Assembly: GCA_036873135.1 (NCBI GenBank)
Contig: JAPTYO010000009.1
Coordinates: 26,061,756 to 26,125,755 of the forward strand
DNA length: 64,000 bases
DNA from: Clarkia xantiana subsp. parviflora
Taxonomy: Eukaryota > Streptophyta > Magnoliopsida > Myrtales > Onagraceae
Direction of reading: 5' to 3'
Part shown: piece by piece, positions 22,232 through 32,944 of the stretch
How positions within the stretch are numbered: position 1 is the first letter of the stretch
Layout: every line of letters starts with the position of its first letter
Translations under genes and position numbers: made by a program
The notes under the pieces: generated by a model
Database searches by the model: none
What the model saw: only the letters and a program-made list of their open reading frames with translations
What the model was told of the DNA's origin: nothing

Positions 22232-23920
22232 ATGGCCGGGGGTGGCAAGAAGAAGCAAGTTCAGGCTGGCAGTTCCCGTCCCGCAGGAACTATGAATTCC
22301 CAGTTGCCAGAACGTGTTGCTGAACAAGGTGAGAACCCCGCTCTTTCCCAGACAGGGGGGCAGGGTGACGGTTATGAGGTCTCAATCCGAGACACGGAGA
22401 TGAACAGGCAGGATATCCCGCGTAGGGATGAAGATGAGGCTCCCCCAAACCCGGTGGGCCACGGAGGAGAAAGAGTCCCGCGAAGGGTAGAAGGGTCGTC
22501 TTCGAACTTCGAGTTGGCCAAGGCAGTAGCAGATGCTATGCCCATGTTCTTGGCTGCCATGGAGGCCTTGCTGGACAAGAGAGAAGCCGCCAGGAGGGCG
22601 GAGGAGTTGCCTCCGCAAGAAGAATTACCTCCACCCCCCCCCCCCCCCAAGGGTGGTCCCAGAAGAACAAGAGGTTCAGGAGGTTCCGCCCAGGAGTAAG
22701 GAAAGAGAACCGGCGCACCTGGAGAAATTCGTGGTCGACGGCCCAGGACCGGTGCAAAACAGGACCATTCCCCTGAATGGCCCCATCACCCCCGATCAGG
22801 TGGTGAAGATCGTCAACATCTGCATGGGTGACCAGAAGCAGATGACATCGGAGTTGAGGGATCGATCCAGCCATCCTTTCATTCCGCGGCTGTTGGATAC
22901 GGTCGCCCCGCCAGGGCTAGGCATCCCGACCATCAAGGAGTACGATGGTGAAGGAGACCCGGTTCGCCATGTTCAGAGACATGTCCAGGCTTGCATGGGA
23001 AGGACCTCGAACGACGACCTCGTGTGTTCGCTGTTCCCGATTACTCTGGGAGAAAGGGCCATGACTTGGTTTTTCAGCCTCCCACCAGGATGCATTACGT
23101 GCTGGGCGGACATGCACGATCGGTTTATCAAACAGTATCAAGATCGGAGGCGCCTTCTGAAGAGTGTAAGGTCCCTGACCCAGGTGGTGCAGAGGCCTGA
23201 CGAATCGTTGGCATATTACTACCAACGATTCACCGCCAGTGCCGCAGAGATCGATGAAGAGATATCGGAGGGAGAGACCATCCGTACTTTCCTACGGAAC
23301 TTGAGCGCTCCGTACGGTTCCGACCTGATGCACAGTGTAGCCGCGAAGGCTGTGTGGAGTATGGAGGCCCTGCAAGCGAGGGTGAAACAGCAAATCGACG
23401 TCCAGGAGTCGAAGATTGCTGCCGGAGAGCTCGATCCCCCGAGGTCGGGAAGAGGAAAGCCATCGTCCAAGCCGTCGGATGATCGCAAAGGGAGCGACAA
23501 GTCGGAAGGGAGTAGAAACCGTGGTCGCCCCGAAAAAAGAGAAGACAAGCGTCCCCCGAGGAAGGACAATCGAGAAGGTCGGGCCGTTCCCATCAATAGC
23601 TCGATGACTTCTGTGTTAGCTGTGATGGATCGGCAGGGTCTCGCCCGATACCCTCCGAGGAAAGAAAGCGAATTCCTAGGAGGCCGCCCTGACCGTTACT
23701 GTCGCTACCATCGAGCCAATGGTCACGACACCGAAAACTGTCGGGAGCTGAAGAAGGAAATTGAGAAGCTGATCCAAAAGGGGAAGTTAAAAGAGTTCGT
23801 TGGAAGGGGAAGGTGCCGATCTCGCTCCAAAAGTCGATCGCGGTCCCGCTCCAAGTCCCGTGATCGATCCCCGAAGAAGAAGAAGGTTGAGCAAGAAGCC
23901 TCAGGATCAGGTGCCCGTAA
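22232..23920 (+). pseudogene. TE-B gag, frame broken in a 15-C run
   Basis: I take the ATG at 22232 as the start: it is the first ATG after the primer-binding site and its residues (AGGGKKKQVQAG) parallel the TE-C start. The N-terminus is followed by a Pro/Glu stretch encoded by a run of 15 C (22634-22648), where the frame must shift to reach the rest of gag. The capsid-like part contains PHVQRHVQACMGR-type helices and WADMHDRFIKQYQ. The nucleocapsid has YCRYHRANGHDTENC and then an Arg/Ser-rich tract (about 23815-23870). The shift by one base could be true mutation, slippage or a sequencing error. Confidence 0.85.
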
Positions 23921-24059
23921 GGAGAGGCGCGGAACTATCAACGTCATCCACGGAGGAATGGCGGCGGGAGGTGATACCTCTGCTTCTCGGGAGAACTACG
24001 CTTCCCGTATATCTGCCGCGGTGGTGTTAGGCAAAAGGTCCCGGTCGTGGACTCTGAAG

Positions 24060-27000
24060 GAGGAAATGGTGATTTCTTTCTCGGCGGAGGATCTAGTAGG
24101 CGTGGAAAGCCCTCACGACGACGCCATGGTCGTGACCCTGGACGTGGATGGATTCGAGATGAAGCGGATCCTGATAGACGGAGGGAGTTCCTCCGATATT
24201 CTTTTCATGGACGCTCTGGAGGCCATGGGAAAGACAAAAAAAGACCTCACACAGGTGGACTTCCCGATGGTGGGATTCTCTGGTTCCACTTCTTACCCGC
24301 TGGGAATGATTACCTTACCGGTGGAGTTTGGTAGTGGCTGGAAGATGGAGAAGCGAAACGTAGATTTCGTCGTAGTGGAGTCTGCGGGGGCATACAACGC
24401 TATTATTGGGAGGACCACTATCAACCCTCTCATGGCAGTCGCCTCGACGGTCCACCAGAAGATGAAGTTCCCGACTGACAACGGAGTCGGAGAGGTCAAG
24501 GGCGACCAAGTGGCGTCGCGAAAATGCTATGTTAACGCTACCCGAAGGAGAAGGAGGGAGGCCATGACTGTCCTTCAGACTGATGCCGATCCTCGAGAGG
24601 AGTATGGGCGTCCCGCCCCCATGGAGGATCTGAAGGAGGTTGAGATCGATGGGCCTCAGAGGAAGGTGAAGATCGGGTCTGCTTTGTCGGAGGAAAGAGC
24701 CCGAGAGCTGATCGAGCTTCTGAAGGAGTTTAAGGAGCTGTTTGCCTGGTCCCCGAGTGATATGCCAGGAATCAGCCCCGATGTGATAGTGCACGAGCTG
24801 AAGATAGACCCCGCGATCAAGCCTATCGTGCAGAGAAGGCGTCCGATGGGCGCGGACAAGAGGATCGCAATCCAGCAAGAAGCAGGCAGACTGCTTGACG
24901 CTGGATTCATCAAGGAGCTCCGATTCCAGACTTGGGTGGCTAACCCAGTCCTGGTGCGAAAGAGTAACGGAAGGTGGCGGATGTGTGTCGATTTCCGCGA
25001 CTTGAACAAGGCCTGCCCGAAGGACTGCTACCCGCTTCCGAGGATTGACCAATTGGTGGATGCCACATCGGGACATGAGCTGCTGAACTTCATGGATGCC
25101 TATTCCGGGTACAACCAGATCAAGATGGCAAAGGAGGATGCCCCTCATACGGCTTTCTATGCCGACAGTGACGTCTACCATTACGACGTGATGCCCTTCG
25201 GATTGATCAATGCCGGAGCAACTTACCAGCGGATGGTGAACAAGTTGTTTGGAGACATGTTGGGGAAAACCATGGAGGCGTATGTGGATGACATGCTGGT
25301 GAAGTCCCGACAGGCAGGAGACCATGTCCAGAACTTGGCGGCGGCGTTTGAGCGGATGAAGTTCCATCAGGTTCGGCTGAACCCCGACAAATGTGCTTTC
25401 GGAGTAAACTCGGGCAAGTTCCTAGGGTTCATGGTGAGCCAGAGAGGAATCGAGGTGAATCCCGAGAAGCTGCGAGCAATCGAGGAGATGCAGTCCCCGA
25501 AGACTCATCGGGAGGTTCAGGTGCTGAATGGCCGGTTGGCCGCGATGAATCGCTTCCTATCCAAGGCAAGTGACCGAGCCATGCCATTTTTTGACGTGCT
25601 GAGGGCCCACAAGAAGTTCGAATGGTCCGACAAATGCGAGGAGGCGTTCCAGGCACTCAAGCAGCACCTCCGTACCCTTCCGCCGTTGGCGAAACCAGTT
25701 CCAGGCGAGCCGCTTTATCTCTATTTGGCTGTTTCTGATGTGGCTGTTAGTTCTGTTTTGATTAAAATTGTCAAGGGCAACCAAGTGCCTATCTATTATG
25801 TAAGCAAGGCGTTTGCCAAGTCTGAAATAAACTATCCCGCTATTGAGAAGTATCTCTTCGCGTTGATTATTGCCGCTCGAAAGCTACGACCTTACTTCCA
25901 TGCCCATGAAGTCACGGTATTGACTAATCAGCCCCTGAAGCACTTTTTGAACCGACCGGAGGCGTCGGGGAGACTGGTGAAATGGGCCATCGAGCTGACG
26001 GAGTTTCGTATTCATTTCGCCCCGAGAACCGCTATTAAAGGCCAGGCGTTGGCAGATTTTATAGCCGAGTCTACGGCACCCGATCTGGAAGTAACGGGTC
26101 CCGCAGAGGGGGCAACCATGGAGGAAGTCCCGACAACAGAACAACAGCCAGAACAGCCAAATGAGGAGAACACTTGGGAGATGTACACTGATGGTTCATC
26201 GAGTGTAGAAGGCTCGGGGGTAGGATTCATATTGATACCGCCCGGCGGAGGCGAGCCCCTGCGATATGCCTTGGCGTTGACGTTCAAAGCCACCAACAAT
26301 GAAGCAGGATACGAGGCTCTCATCACGGGCCTCAAGATTGCCAAGGGTACGGGGGTCGATCATTTAAAAGTGAAGTGCAATGCCAGCTTGGTTGTAAATC
26401 AAGTCCAGGGGAATTATGAAGCCAGGAGCCCGACAATGAAGAAGTATTTGCACGAGGTGCAGACTTTGAAGGGAAGCTTCAAAAGCTTCGATATCGAGGC
26501 GATCCCGAGGGAAGAAAACGCGGAAGCAGATGCCTTAAGCAAGTTTGCTCTGGGAGTGGCCCCCGAGGAGAATCGGAAGGTGCATTTCCTAGAGAAGGTG
26601 ATTATCTCGAATATAGATCCAGCGGAGATCTGCACTATTGAGACGGGATCGGAGGAAGAAGAGAAGCCCACTTGGATGACCCCGATGGTCACATACCTGA
26701 CTACGGGGGCACTCCCCGATGATGAGGTGGCAGCTGTCAGGTTGCGTCGGATTGCGGACAACTACGCGATGGTGGACAACCAGTTATACAAAAAAGGGTA
26801 TGTAAAGCCTTTCTTAAAATGCGTGGCGGAACCTGACACGAATCGGATCCTGAGGGAGCTACATGAGGGAGTCGCGGCCTGTCATGAAGGGGCCTGATCT
26901 CTTGTGCGGAAGGCGCTGAACTTGGGCTACTATTGGCCTTCGATGAACAAGGAGGCGATAGCAATGGTCCGATCCTGTGATGCATGCCAGAGGTACGCTC

Positions 27001-27905
27001 CAAATATCGTGGCGCCCGCCGCGGACTTAATGCCCATCAGGAGTGCATGGCCCTTCGCGCAATGGGGGATTGACTTGGTGGGACCTCTTCCCCAAGCGAA
27101 AGGTCAGTGCAAGTATTTGCTCGTGGCCATCGATTACTTCTCAAAGTGGATAGAGGCTAAGGCATTAGCCAGGACGACGGGGCAGCAGATCCTCAAGTTC
27201 CTTCAAACTCAGATCATATCTCGGTATGGGGTCCCTCGAGTATTGATTAGCGACAACGGCCCTCCGTTTAATGGGGCTCAGTTGAAAGAGTACCTGGAGG
27301 AGTTGAACATCGAACATCGGACCGCTTCAGTCCGTCATGCTCAGACCAATGGCCAAGTAGAATCAGCCAACAATATCGTGATGGATGGCTTGAAGAAGAG
27401 AGTCTACGCCTTGCAGGGCCATTGGCTGGATGAGCTCGAGAACGTGCTGTGGGCTGTGAGAACAACACCCAAGCAATCGACAGGAGAAACTCCATTCGGC
27501 CTGGTCTATGGCACGGAGGCAGTCGCTCCCGTGGAGATAGCGGTGGCGTCCCATCGCGCCAAATATTACGAACCTCTGACGAACGAGGAAATGAGACGTC
27601 TAGACTTGGACTTACTCGAGGAGAAGAGGTGGAAGGCTGACGAAGTCCAGGCCCGAATGCGTCTGGCAACAGCCCGATATTACAATCGGCGTGTCAGGTC
27701 CCGAAAATTCTTCATTGGAGAACTTGTCTGGCGGAGGAACGAGTTCGTTCATCAAGATCGGATCAACAAGCTATCACCGAAATGGGAGGGACCTTACAAG
27801 ATCGTAGGGATGCCAGCACCCAATGCATACAAGCTAGAGGACCTTGATGGCAAGACGTTGAAGCATTCCTTCAGTGGCGAACACTTGAAGAAGTATCATG
27901 TTTGA
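24060..27905 (+). pseudogene. TE-B pol: protease, RT, RNase H, second RNase H, integrase
   Basis: In frame with gag after the C-run. Protease has the loop IDGGSSSDIL. RT runs from WRMCVDFRDLNKACPKD to the catalytic YVDDM (about 25279-25293). Classical RNase H ends with KGQALADFIAE. The archaeal-type RNase H (about 26170-26560) keeps YTDGSSS but reads NNEAGYEAL and VKCNASLVV, so two of its expected acidic residues are changed. Integrase has CDACQ and the core residues in GIDLVG, ISDNGPPF and NGQVESAN. A TGA at 26895-26897 replaces an arginine codon just before the integrase zinc-finger end; the frame then continues to a stop at 27905. One point change would reopen it. Confidence 0.92.
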
Positions 27906-28600
27906 TATTAAGCCGCCGTGAAGGGCGCAAATTGTCTATCAATAAGATCCGATGTAAGCCTATTTTGAGTTATTTATGAATAAAAGAAGTTGCTTCCGAT
28001 CAAATTGCTTTTAGATTTATTCTAACTGTTAGTAAGACGTCCTGAAGGACGCGATAAAAGCCTTCCGAGGTACGATAAAAGCCTTCCGAGGTATGCGTAA
28101 GTCGTCTATATGATGCGGCCAAAAGCCTTAACGGGTATGGACAAAAGCCCTACGGGGTACACGTAAGTCGTCTATATGATGCAACCAAAAGCCTAGGTAC
28201 GAAAAGGCCCTAATGGGTCCGCGTAAGTCGTCTATATGATGCGGCCAAAAGCCTTAACGGGTACGAAAAAGCCTTAGCAGGTCCGCGTAAGTCGTCCATA
28301 TAACGCGGCCAAAAGCCTTAACGGGTATGAAAAGCCTTAACAGGTCCGCGAAAGTCGTCTGACAAAGACGCGATAAAAGCCCTTAAAGGGTACGATTGAA
28401 ACCGTCAAGAGTTGGCGCGACAAAAGCCCTAAAGGGTGTGAAAAATGGCCTTGAAAGGCGGGGACGAGAAACCTTAAGTAGTGAAGTCCCGATTTTGGAC
28501 GAGAAGCCTTAAGTGGTGAAGTCCTGATTGGACGAGAAGCCTTAAATGGTAAAGTCCCGAGTCAAGCGTTGAAAGGACGTATGAAGTCATCTCAAATGAT
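27906..28600 (+). repeat. TE-B spacer with 60-66-bp imperfect tandem repeats
   Basis: The phrase gtaagtcgtctatatgatg recurs at about 28097, 28163, 28223, 28287 and 28350, with aaaagccttaacgggta between copies. A second group, gagaagccttaagtggtgaagtcc, follows at about 28465-28560. The array lies between the pol stop and the 3' end of the antisense gene, the same position as the arrays in TE-A and TE-C. Confidence 0.82.
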
Positions 28601-28767
28601 GCATCAGAACGTTCTGAGTAACGAGTTTAAAGCCGCTTTAGATAAGTGCAAATGATTATCAAGACCAAAACAGATAAAAGAAATTCTTCATATGAAGGCT
28701 CGAAGGCCCGGGAGTTTCGATACAAAAAACGAAGGAGAAAGACTACAAGGACTAAAAAGATGTAACA

Positions 28768-31494
28768 TTAGACTTGGTCCTTGTTGGAAGATGGATCCTC
28801 AGCAGCATTGGAGGGAGCAAGGTTCGGAGGGGCCTGGGCAGAAGGCTCCGCAGCTGGCGGAGTCGGGTCCACGGTAGCGGCCTCTTCACTCTCCGCGGGG
28901 AGGTTGAAGTACTTCTCCGCGACGGGGGCAAGAGTCTCGGACTTCGTGAAGTCAATGGAATCCGCGTAAGCTATGTAGAGCTCCTCGACAGTGTTGTATA
29001 AAACATCCTCCACCTCGGACTTGCAGAACTCTACAGCAGCCACCTTGAATTCTTCAGAGTTCCGATACTCCCCGCGGCCCTGTAGGCGGCCTTCCTCACG
29101 ACCTTGCAGGCGGCCCTCCTCGAGGCCTTGAGTCTTGGCCTCAGCCACCTTGGCAGAAAATTCAGCCCTCTCAGCTTCGAACTTCGCCTTGGCCTCCGCG
29201 AGAAGATCCGCGAAGACGTTCTTCTCGTGAATGAGCTGCTTCCTCTCCGACTCATGCCGCTGATTATCCACCTGGACCATCTTCCGCTCCCGACGCATGA
29301 CAGCCTCGTGATCCTGAACCTGCTTGAGCAGGCCCGAAGCCATCTCGTCAAGGAGAGTTTTCTCCTTGGCCATCTTATTCCTGGCCGCCACCGCCTCGTC
29401 GAGGTCCACCTGGAGCTTGGCCAACGCGTCGGGGTCCGACCGAGCTTGAGCCTCCTCCAAAGCACCCTTCAGAGCCAGGATAAGGCCGAAGCAGCGCTGT
29501 TGGTTCGCGGTGTCCTGAGAGAAGGGAGGAAAAGATCAAGATACAGTAATCGGAGACAAGAATGATGAAGAAAATAAAACAAAGATGAAGTTTTACCTCC
29601 ATCCGACGAATGGCCATATCGCGGATCTCCTCCTCAAGGTCCTCCCGCGCAAAGGATAGGGGCCGCCTCAAGGCTGGAGGAACTGACCCCACCAGCAGAT
29701 GAAGGGCCAATTCAGGATCAAGGTTTCCCCGCTGGAGTGAAACCCCTCGGAGAGACTCGATCGGGTTCCAAGGCATCTCCCCCTGGTCGGGGGTGAAAAT
29801 CTTGTAAAGATTTTCATCCACGGGGAGAGGGGGGATGACCCCAGAACTTTCAGCCGGAGGAGCCACCTCGGCCGATGGCTCGGGAGTCGGAGTGCGGAAC
29901 TCGGGAGGAGGACTCCGGGACACATCCTCCACGACAGGCCTCAAGGTGCTCCGACCTGGTTTCCGGCGGAGCAGGCCACCTTCAGCAGGCTCCTCGGATG
30001 AAGGAGAAGCCTCCAGATCAGTCACCTGACGGAATTGAGTTTCCGTCGGGGTTTCCTCCGTCACCGGCGCTGGTGGAGTCGTGTCCCGGGCTGGAGTAGC
30101 AGCACGCCCCGGAGTGACAGCCTCCGATAGACCTGCGGTGGCGGGACGAATAAAGTCAGGAAGAGTACCCTTAGGGCACCAAATGATTTGACGATCGAAG
30201 TGTTGGTTCTTCCCAAAGACGTTGTAATATCCCGCCTTGAGAACGCGGGGGATTTCTCCTCGAAGGATGTACTTGATCTCTCGAACCCGCGTTTCCCGAT
30301 CAGCGGGGATAAACTCCTGGGGAACCAGTTTCATATATCTTTTAATAGCACGACGGACACGCTTACCTTCCTCGGCGGTAGTGACCCCGAAGAGTTGGTC
30401 AATCTCCTCCCTCCTGGCCTTCTTGGCCCCGACTTGCTCTTCAGTCGGAGGAGCAGCAGATAGAGGAGTGGAAGAGGAAGCGCCTTTCTTCACCAACTTT
30501 CGCTTCCGCTTGGAGCCACTCTGGACGGCATCAGTCTCGCCCTGCTTCAGAATGAGATGAGTCAACAGAGAAGCCTTCTTGGCTGCAAAAGTAAAAGACA
30601 AGATGGTTAGAAGTATTACCCAGATGACCAAATCCTTGGAAACAGAGTCAAGGAGTCGGACTCCGATAGTGATCAGGTCCTTCTCCCGGAGCTTGTTGGC
30701 GTCGAGGGGTATCAAGTTGTCTCCCCAACGGTAGAGCTGAACCATTTGGAGGGTGTTGAGGTCATCCTCAGTGTAGTCTAAAAGCTTAGGGGCAGGGTCC
30801 GCCACGACCTCCCATCGAGGCCATGGGACAGAGCTGTGCTGGACGAAGAAGTAGTACTTCTTCCATCCGCTATTGTCAGACCCCGAGTCGCGTATCAGTA
30901 TCCGATCCTTGTGGAACTTCCAAGTCTCGCTGTCCCAGCCAAAACGTGAAAGTTGTTCCTTTGTCCACTTAGGGAGTCGGGGGGAGAAGGAGCAGACACC
31001 AGCTTTGTTGCACTTCATGCCGTAGAAAGTGCGGAATAGCAGTAGACTGTACGTCCACTGCTGGCGGTGGCATAAGAATTGGAAGGCATTCCACACGCGG
31101 ATGGCGTGTGGAGAGAAGGTACAAGGGTGCGTTTTGTAGAAGTTGCACATCTCCACCATATTTCCGCAGAAGGGGAACCGAATCCCCGCGCTTATTTGTC
31201 CGGCGGAGACGAACACTTCCCCTGCCCGAGAAGGCGTAATGATGTGCTTCCTTCTGACAGCAGGTTGAGACTCAAACGGGAAACGAGGTTCCCAATCTGA
31301 GGTAATACACCCCTCTCTAAGGGCAACCTCATATGAAGCCTCAGAGATCTCATTGACAGCAAATTCGAAAATGAAAGGAGCCCTAGCCTCAGAACTAGCT
31401 TCGTCTAAAGTGATTGCAAACAAGAGAATTTGAGAAAAGGAGAACAAACAGCAAGTAAATCACGAAAACATAGAGGAAAGCCCTTACCAGACAT
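28768..31494 (-). CDS. TE-B antisense gene, three coding exons, 853-residue product
   Basis: This gene lies opposite to gag-pol, between pol and the 3' LTR. Predicted coding exons: 31494-31488 (ATGTCTG), 31404-29597 and 29514-28768. The introns of 83 and 82 nt have GT-AG ends and pyrimidine-rich acceptors. The joined frame is open for 853 codons and a multiple of three. The N-terminal third (FVSAGQISAGIRFPFCGN, then HAIRVWNAFQFLC and WKKYYFFVQ) resembles the 'putative gypsy type transposon' family (Pfam PF04195 type). A basic KRKRKL patch, a Pro/Ser-rich middle and a long Glu/Lys/Ala coiled coil (exon 3, including EGRLQGREEGRLQGR) follow. Function unknown. TE-C carries a decayed homologue with the same exon plan. 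Confidence 0.85.
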
Positions 31495-31650
31495 GATCGG
31501 TGGTCGAAGAGGTAAAATAAAGGAAGATCGGAAGGGTTGAAGGCCTTGGATCACTTGAACAGCAGGAGGAGCTTGGAGAAGAAGCTTCGAATGCAAGAAT
31601 GGCTGAAATCGAGAGAGTGCAGAAGAAGTGAATAAAGCCAGGGTTTTAGC

Positions 31651-31657
31651 TTTTATA
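31651..31657 (-). promoter_or_regulatory. Putative TATA box of the TE-B antisense gene
   Basis: The minus strand reads gcttataaaagctaaaaccctggc, with the TATA motif 163 bp upstream of the ATG at 31494. TE-C has cctataaaaccctagcc 167 bp upstream of its matching ATG. The shared motif and spacing in an otherwise divergent leader support a real promoter. The start site itself is inferred. Confidence 0.6.
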
Positions 31658-31659
31658 AG

Positions 31660-32157
31660 CAAAAGGACAACTGAGGGGACTTAATCTTGACCGTTGAAGA
31701 CGAAACGATTTGATCTCAATCGTTGAAATTATGAAGATGGTACGGAAGAGACAGCTGGATGGGCCTGATCTGCACCGTTGAAGAGGAAACGACACGATCT
31801 TAATCGCCGAGATCATAGGTACGGAAGGGACGTGCGTGACGTCACAGCTGCTTTTCCAGAAAACAACAGTCACGCCGGTTTAAACGTCGTTTCCTTATCC
31901 CTAGGCATTTAATGCTACAGTAGCCGAGGAGTCTCCTCGAATTTGGCAACTGCCCATGGGGTCTGGTGGGCCCAAGGCAATCATGAGTAAGAGACTCTGT
32001 TATACAACAATCACACGCAAGGCAAAAGCCTCCGACGGTGGTATCGGAAGGCATGAAAACAAAAGCCTCCGACGGTGGTATCGGAAGGTATAAAAACAAA
32101 AACCTCCGACAACGAGGTCAGAAGAGCTGAATTAGAAAGACATGACGAACTAAAAGG
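31660..32157 (+). other. Region between the antisense promoter and TE-B purine tract
   Basis: No coding frame is supported. It contains three imperfect copies of aaagcctccgacggtggtatcggaag (about 32023-32125), a short repeat next to the purine tract. Upstream regulatory sequence of the antisense gene would lie here. Confidence 0.5.
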
Positions 32158-32178
32158 CCCCCATGTCTTGGGGGCAAA
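32158..32178 (+). promoter_or_regulatory. TE-B polypurine tract region
   Basis: The bases catgtcttgggggcaaa directly precede the 3' LTR. The same phrase (inverted) precedes the TE-C LTR, and TE-A has catgtctcgggggcaag. Plus-strand cDNA priming at this position is the general role in the family. Confidence 0.75.
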
Positions 32179-32939
32179 TGATGGGTTCCAATGTAAATCG
32201 TTGGCTCCGTTAATAGCCAATGGACGGCGAGTAGGTCCAGGGGGCCTCGTGAAAAATCTGGAAGGCCCAGAGGCCCAGCACGAAGGGCCCCGACTCTAGT
32301 GGTCCCGATGTATGAGCTGAATGCTCCCGATGAGAAGCCTCTGAGTAGGCCCCGATATGCCTTAGTAAAGGCCCCGATAATAAAGCCCCGCAGAGGCTGG
32401 ACCTGTCCCGTAGAGACTGAAGGTCCTGAGTGGTGATCTAGAATGAGACAACTCTGGAGTCTCCGACAGGAGTCGAGACTTGTGATCAGAGGATAAAGAC
32501 CGAGAAACTCGCCTACTAGATAGAGTAGTGGGAGACGGTTAGAGATAAAGATAAATCCCCCGAGATACGCAGGGCGTGCCCGAGATACGTGGAGTACGGG
32601 TAAGATACGCGGAGCGTGGGACGAGATATACGGAATCCCGACCGAGATATGCGGAATCGTGGCGAGATACACGGAATCATGGGTAAAACTGCCAGGCGCA
32701 GTAACAGGTAACTGAGTAACTTCCCCTCCTATATAAAGGAGGAAGTTACCTCAGAAAACCATCATCTAATACGAACTTAGACTTTTTGCTTACCACCCCA
32801 TTGATCACATACTCATTTAAGCATCGGAGAGGGATTCTGGGTCACCACCCAGGTCATCCCCTTTTGCAGGATTACGCGGAGCCCAGGAGTCCAAAGCTTT
32901 CCGTCAAGGACGTAACGGAGCTTCGCCCGTGATCCAACA
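32179..32939 (+). repeat. TE-B 3' LTR
   Basis: The LTR is 761 bp, the same length as the 5' copy, with 8 substitutions between them (for example ttccgatg/ttccaatg near the start and cagtag/caggag near the end). It ends GTGATCCAACA and is followed by the AGTGC target duplication. Confidence 0.96.
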
Positions 32940-32944
32940 AGTGC

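Larger units (their letters stand above)
21417..32939 (+). mobile_element. TE-B: complete Ty3/gypsy (Tat lineage) retrotransposon
   Basis: The element is 11,523 bp with two 761-bp LTRs and an exact 5-bp target duplication, AGTGC (21412-21416 and 32940-32944). I count 8 substitutions between the LTRs (about 1%), so the insertion is recent. Inside, in order: primer-binding site, gag-pol on the plus strand, a tandem-repeat spacer, an intron-containing gene on the minus strand, a purine-rich tract and the 3' LTR. gag-pol is broken by one homopolymer frameshift and one stop, so this copy would need proteins from another element to move. TE-C has the same LTR ends and the same architecture. Confidence 0.97.

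Noticed and set aside
24315..25367. 350-codon minus-strand open frame opposite TE-B protease and RT
   Set aside because: Its translation is a mirror of the conserved pol codons with no recognisable domain, start context or splice signals. The same shadow appears opposite pol in TE-C.
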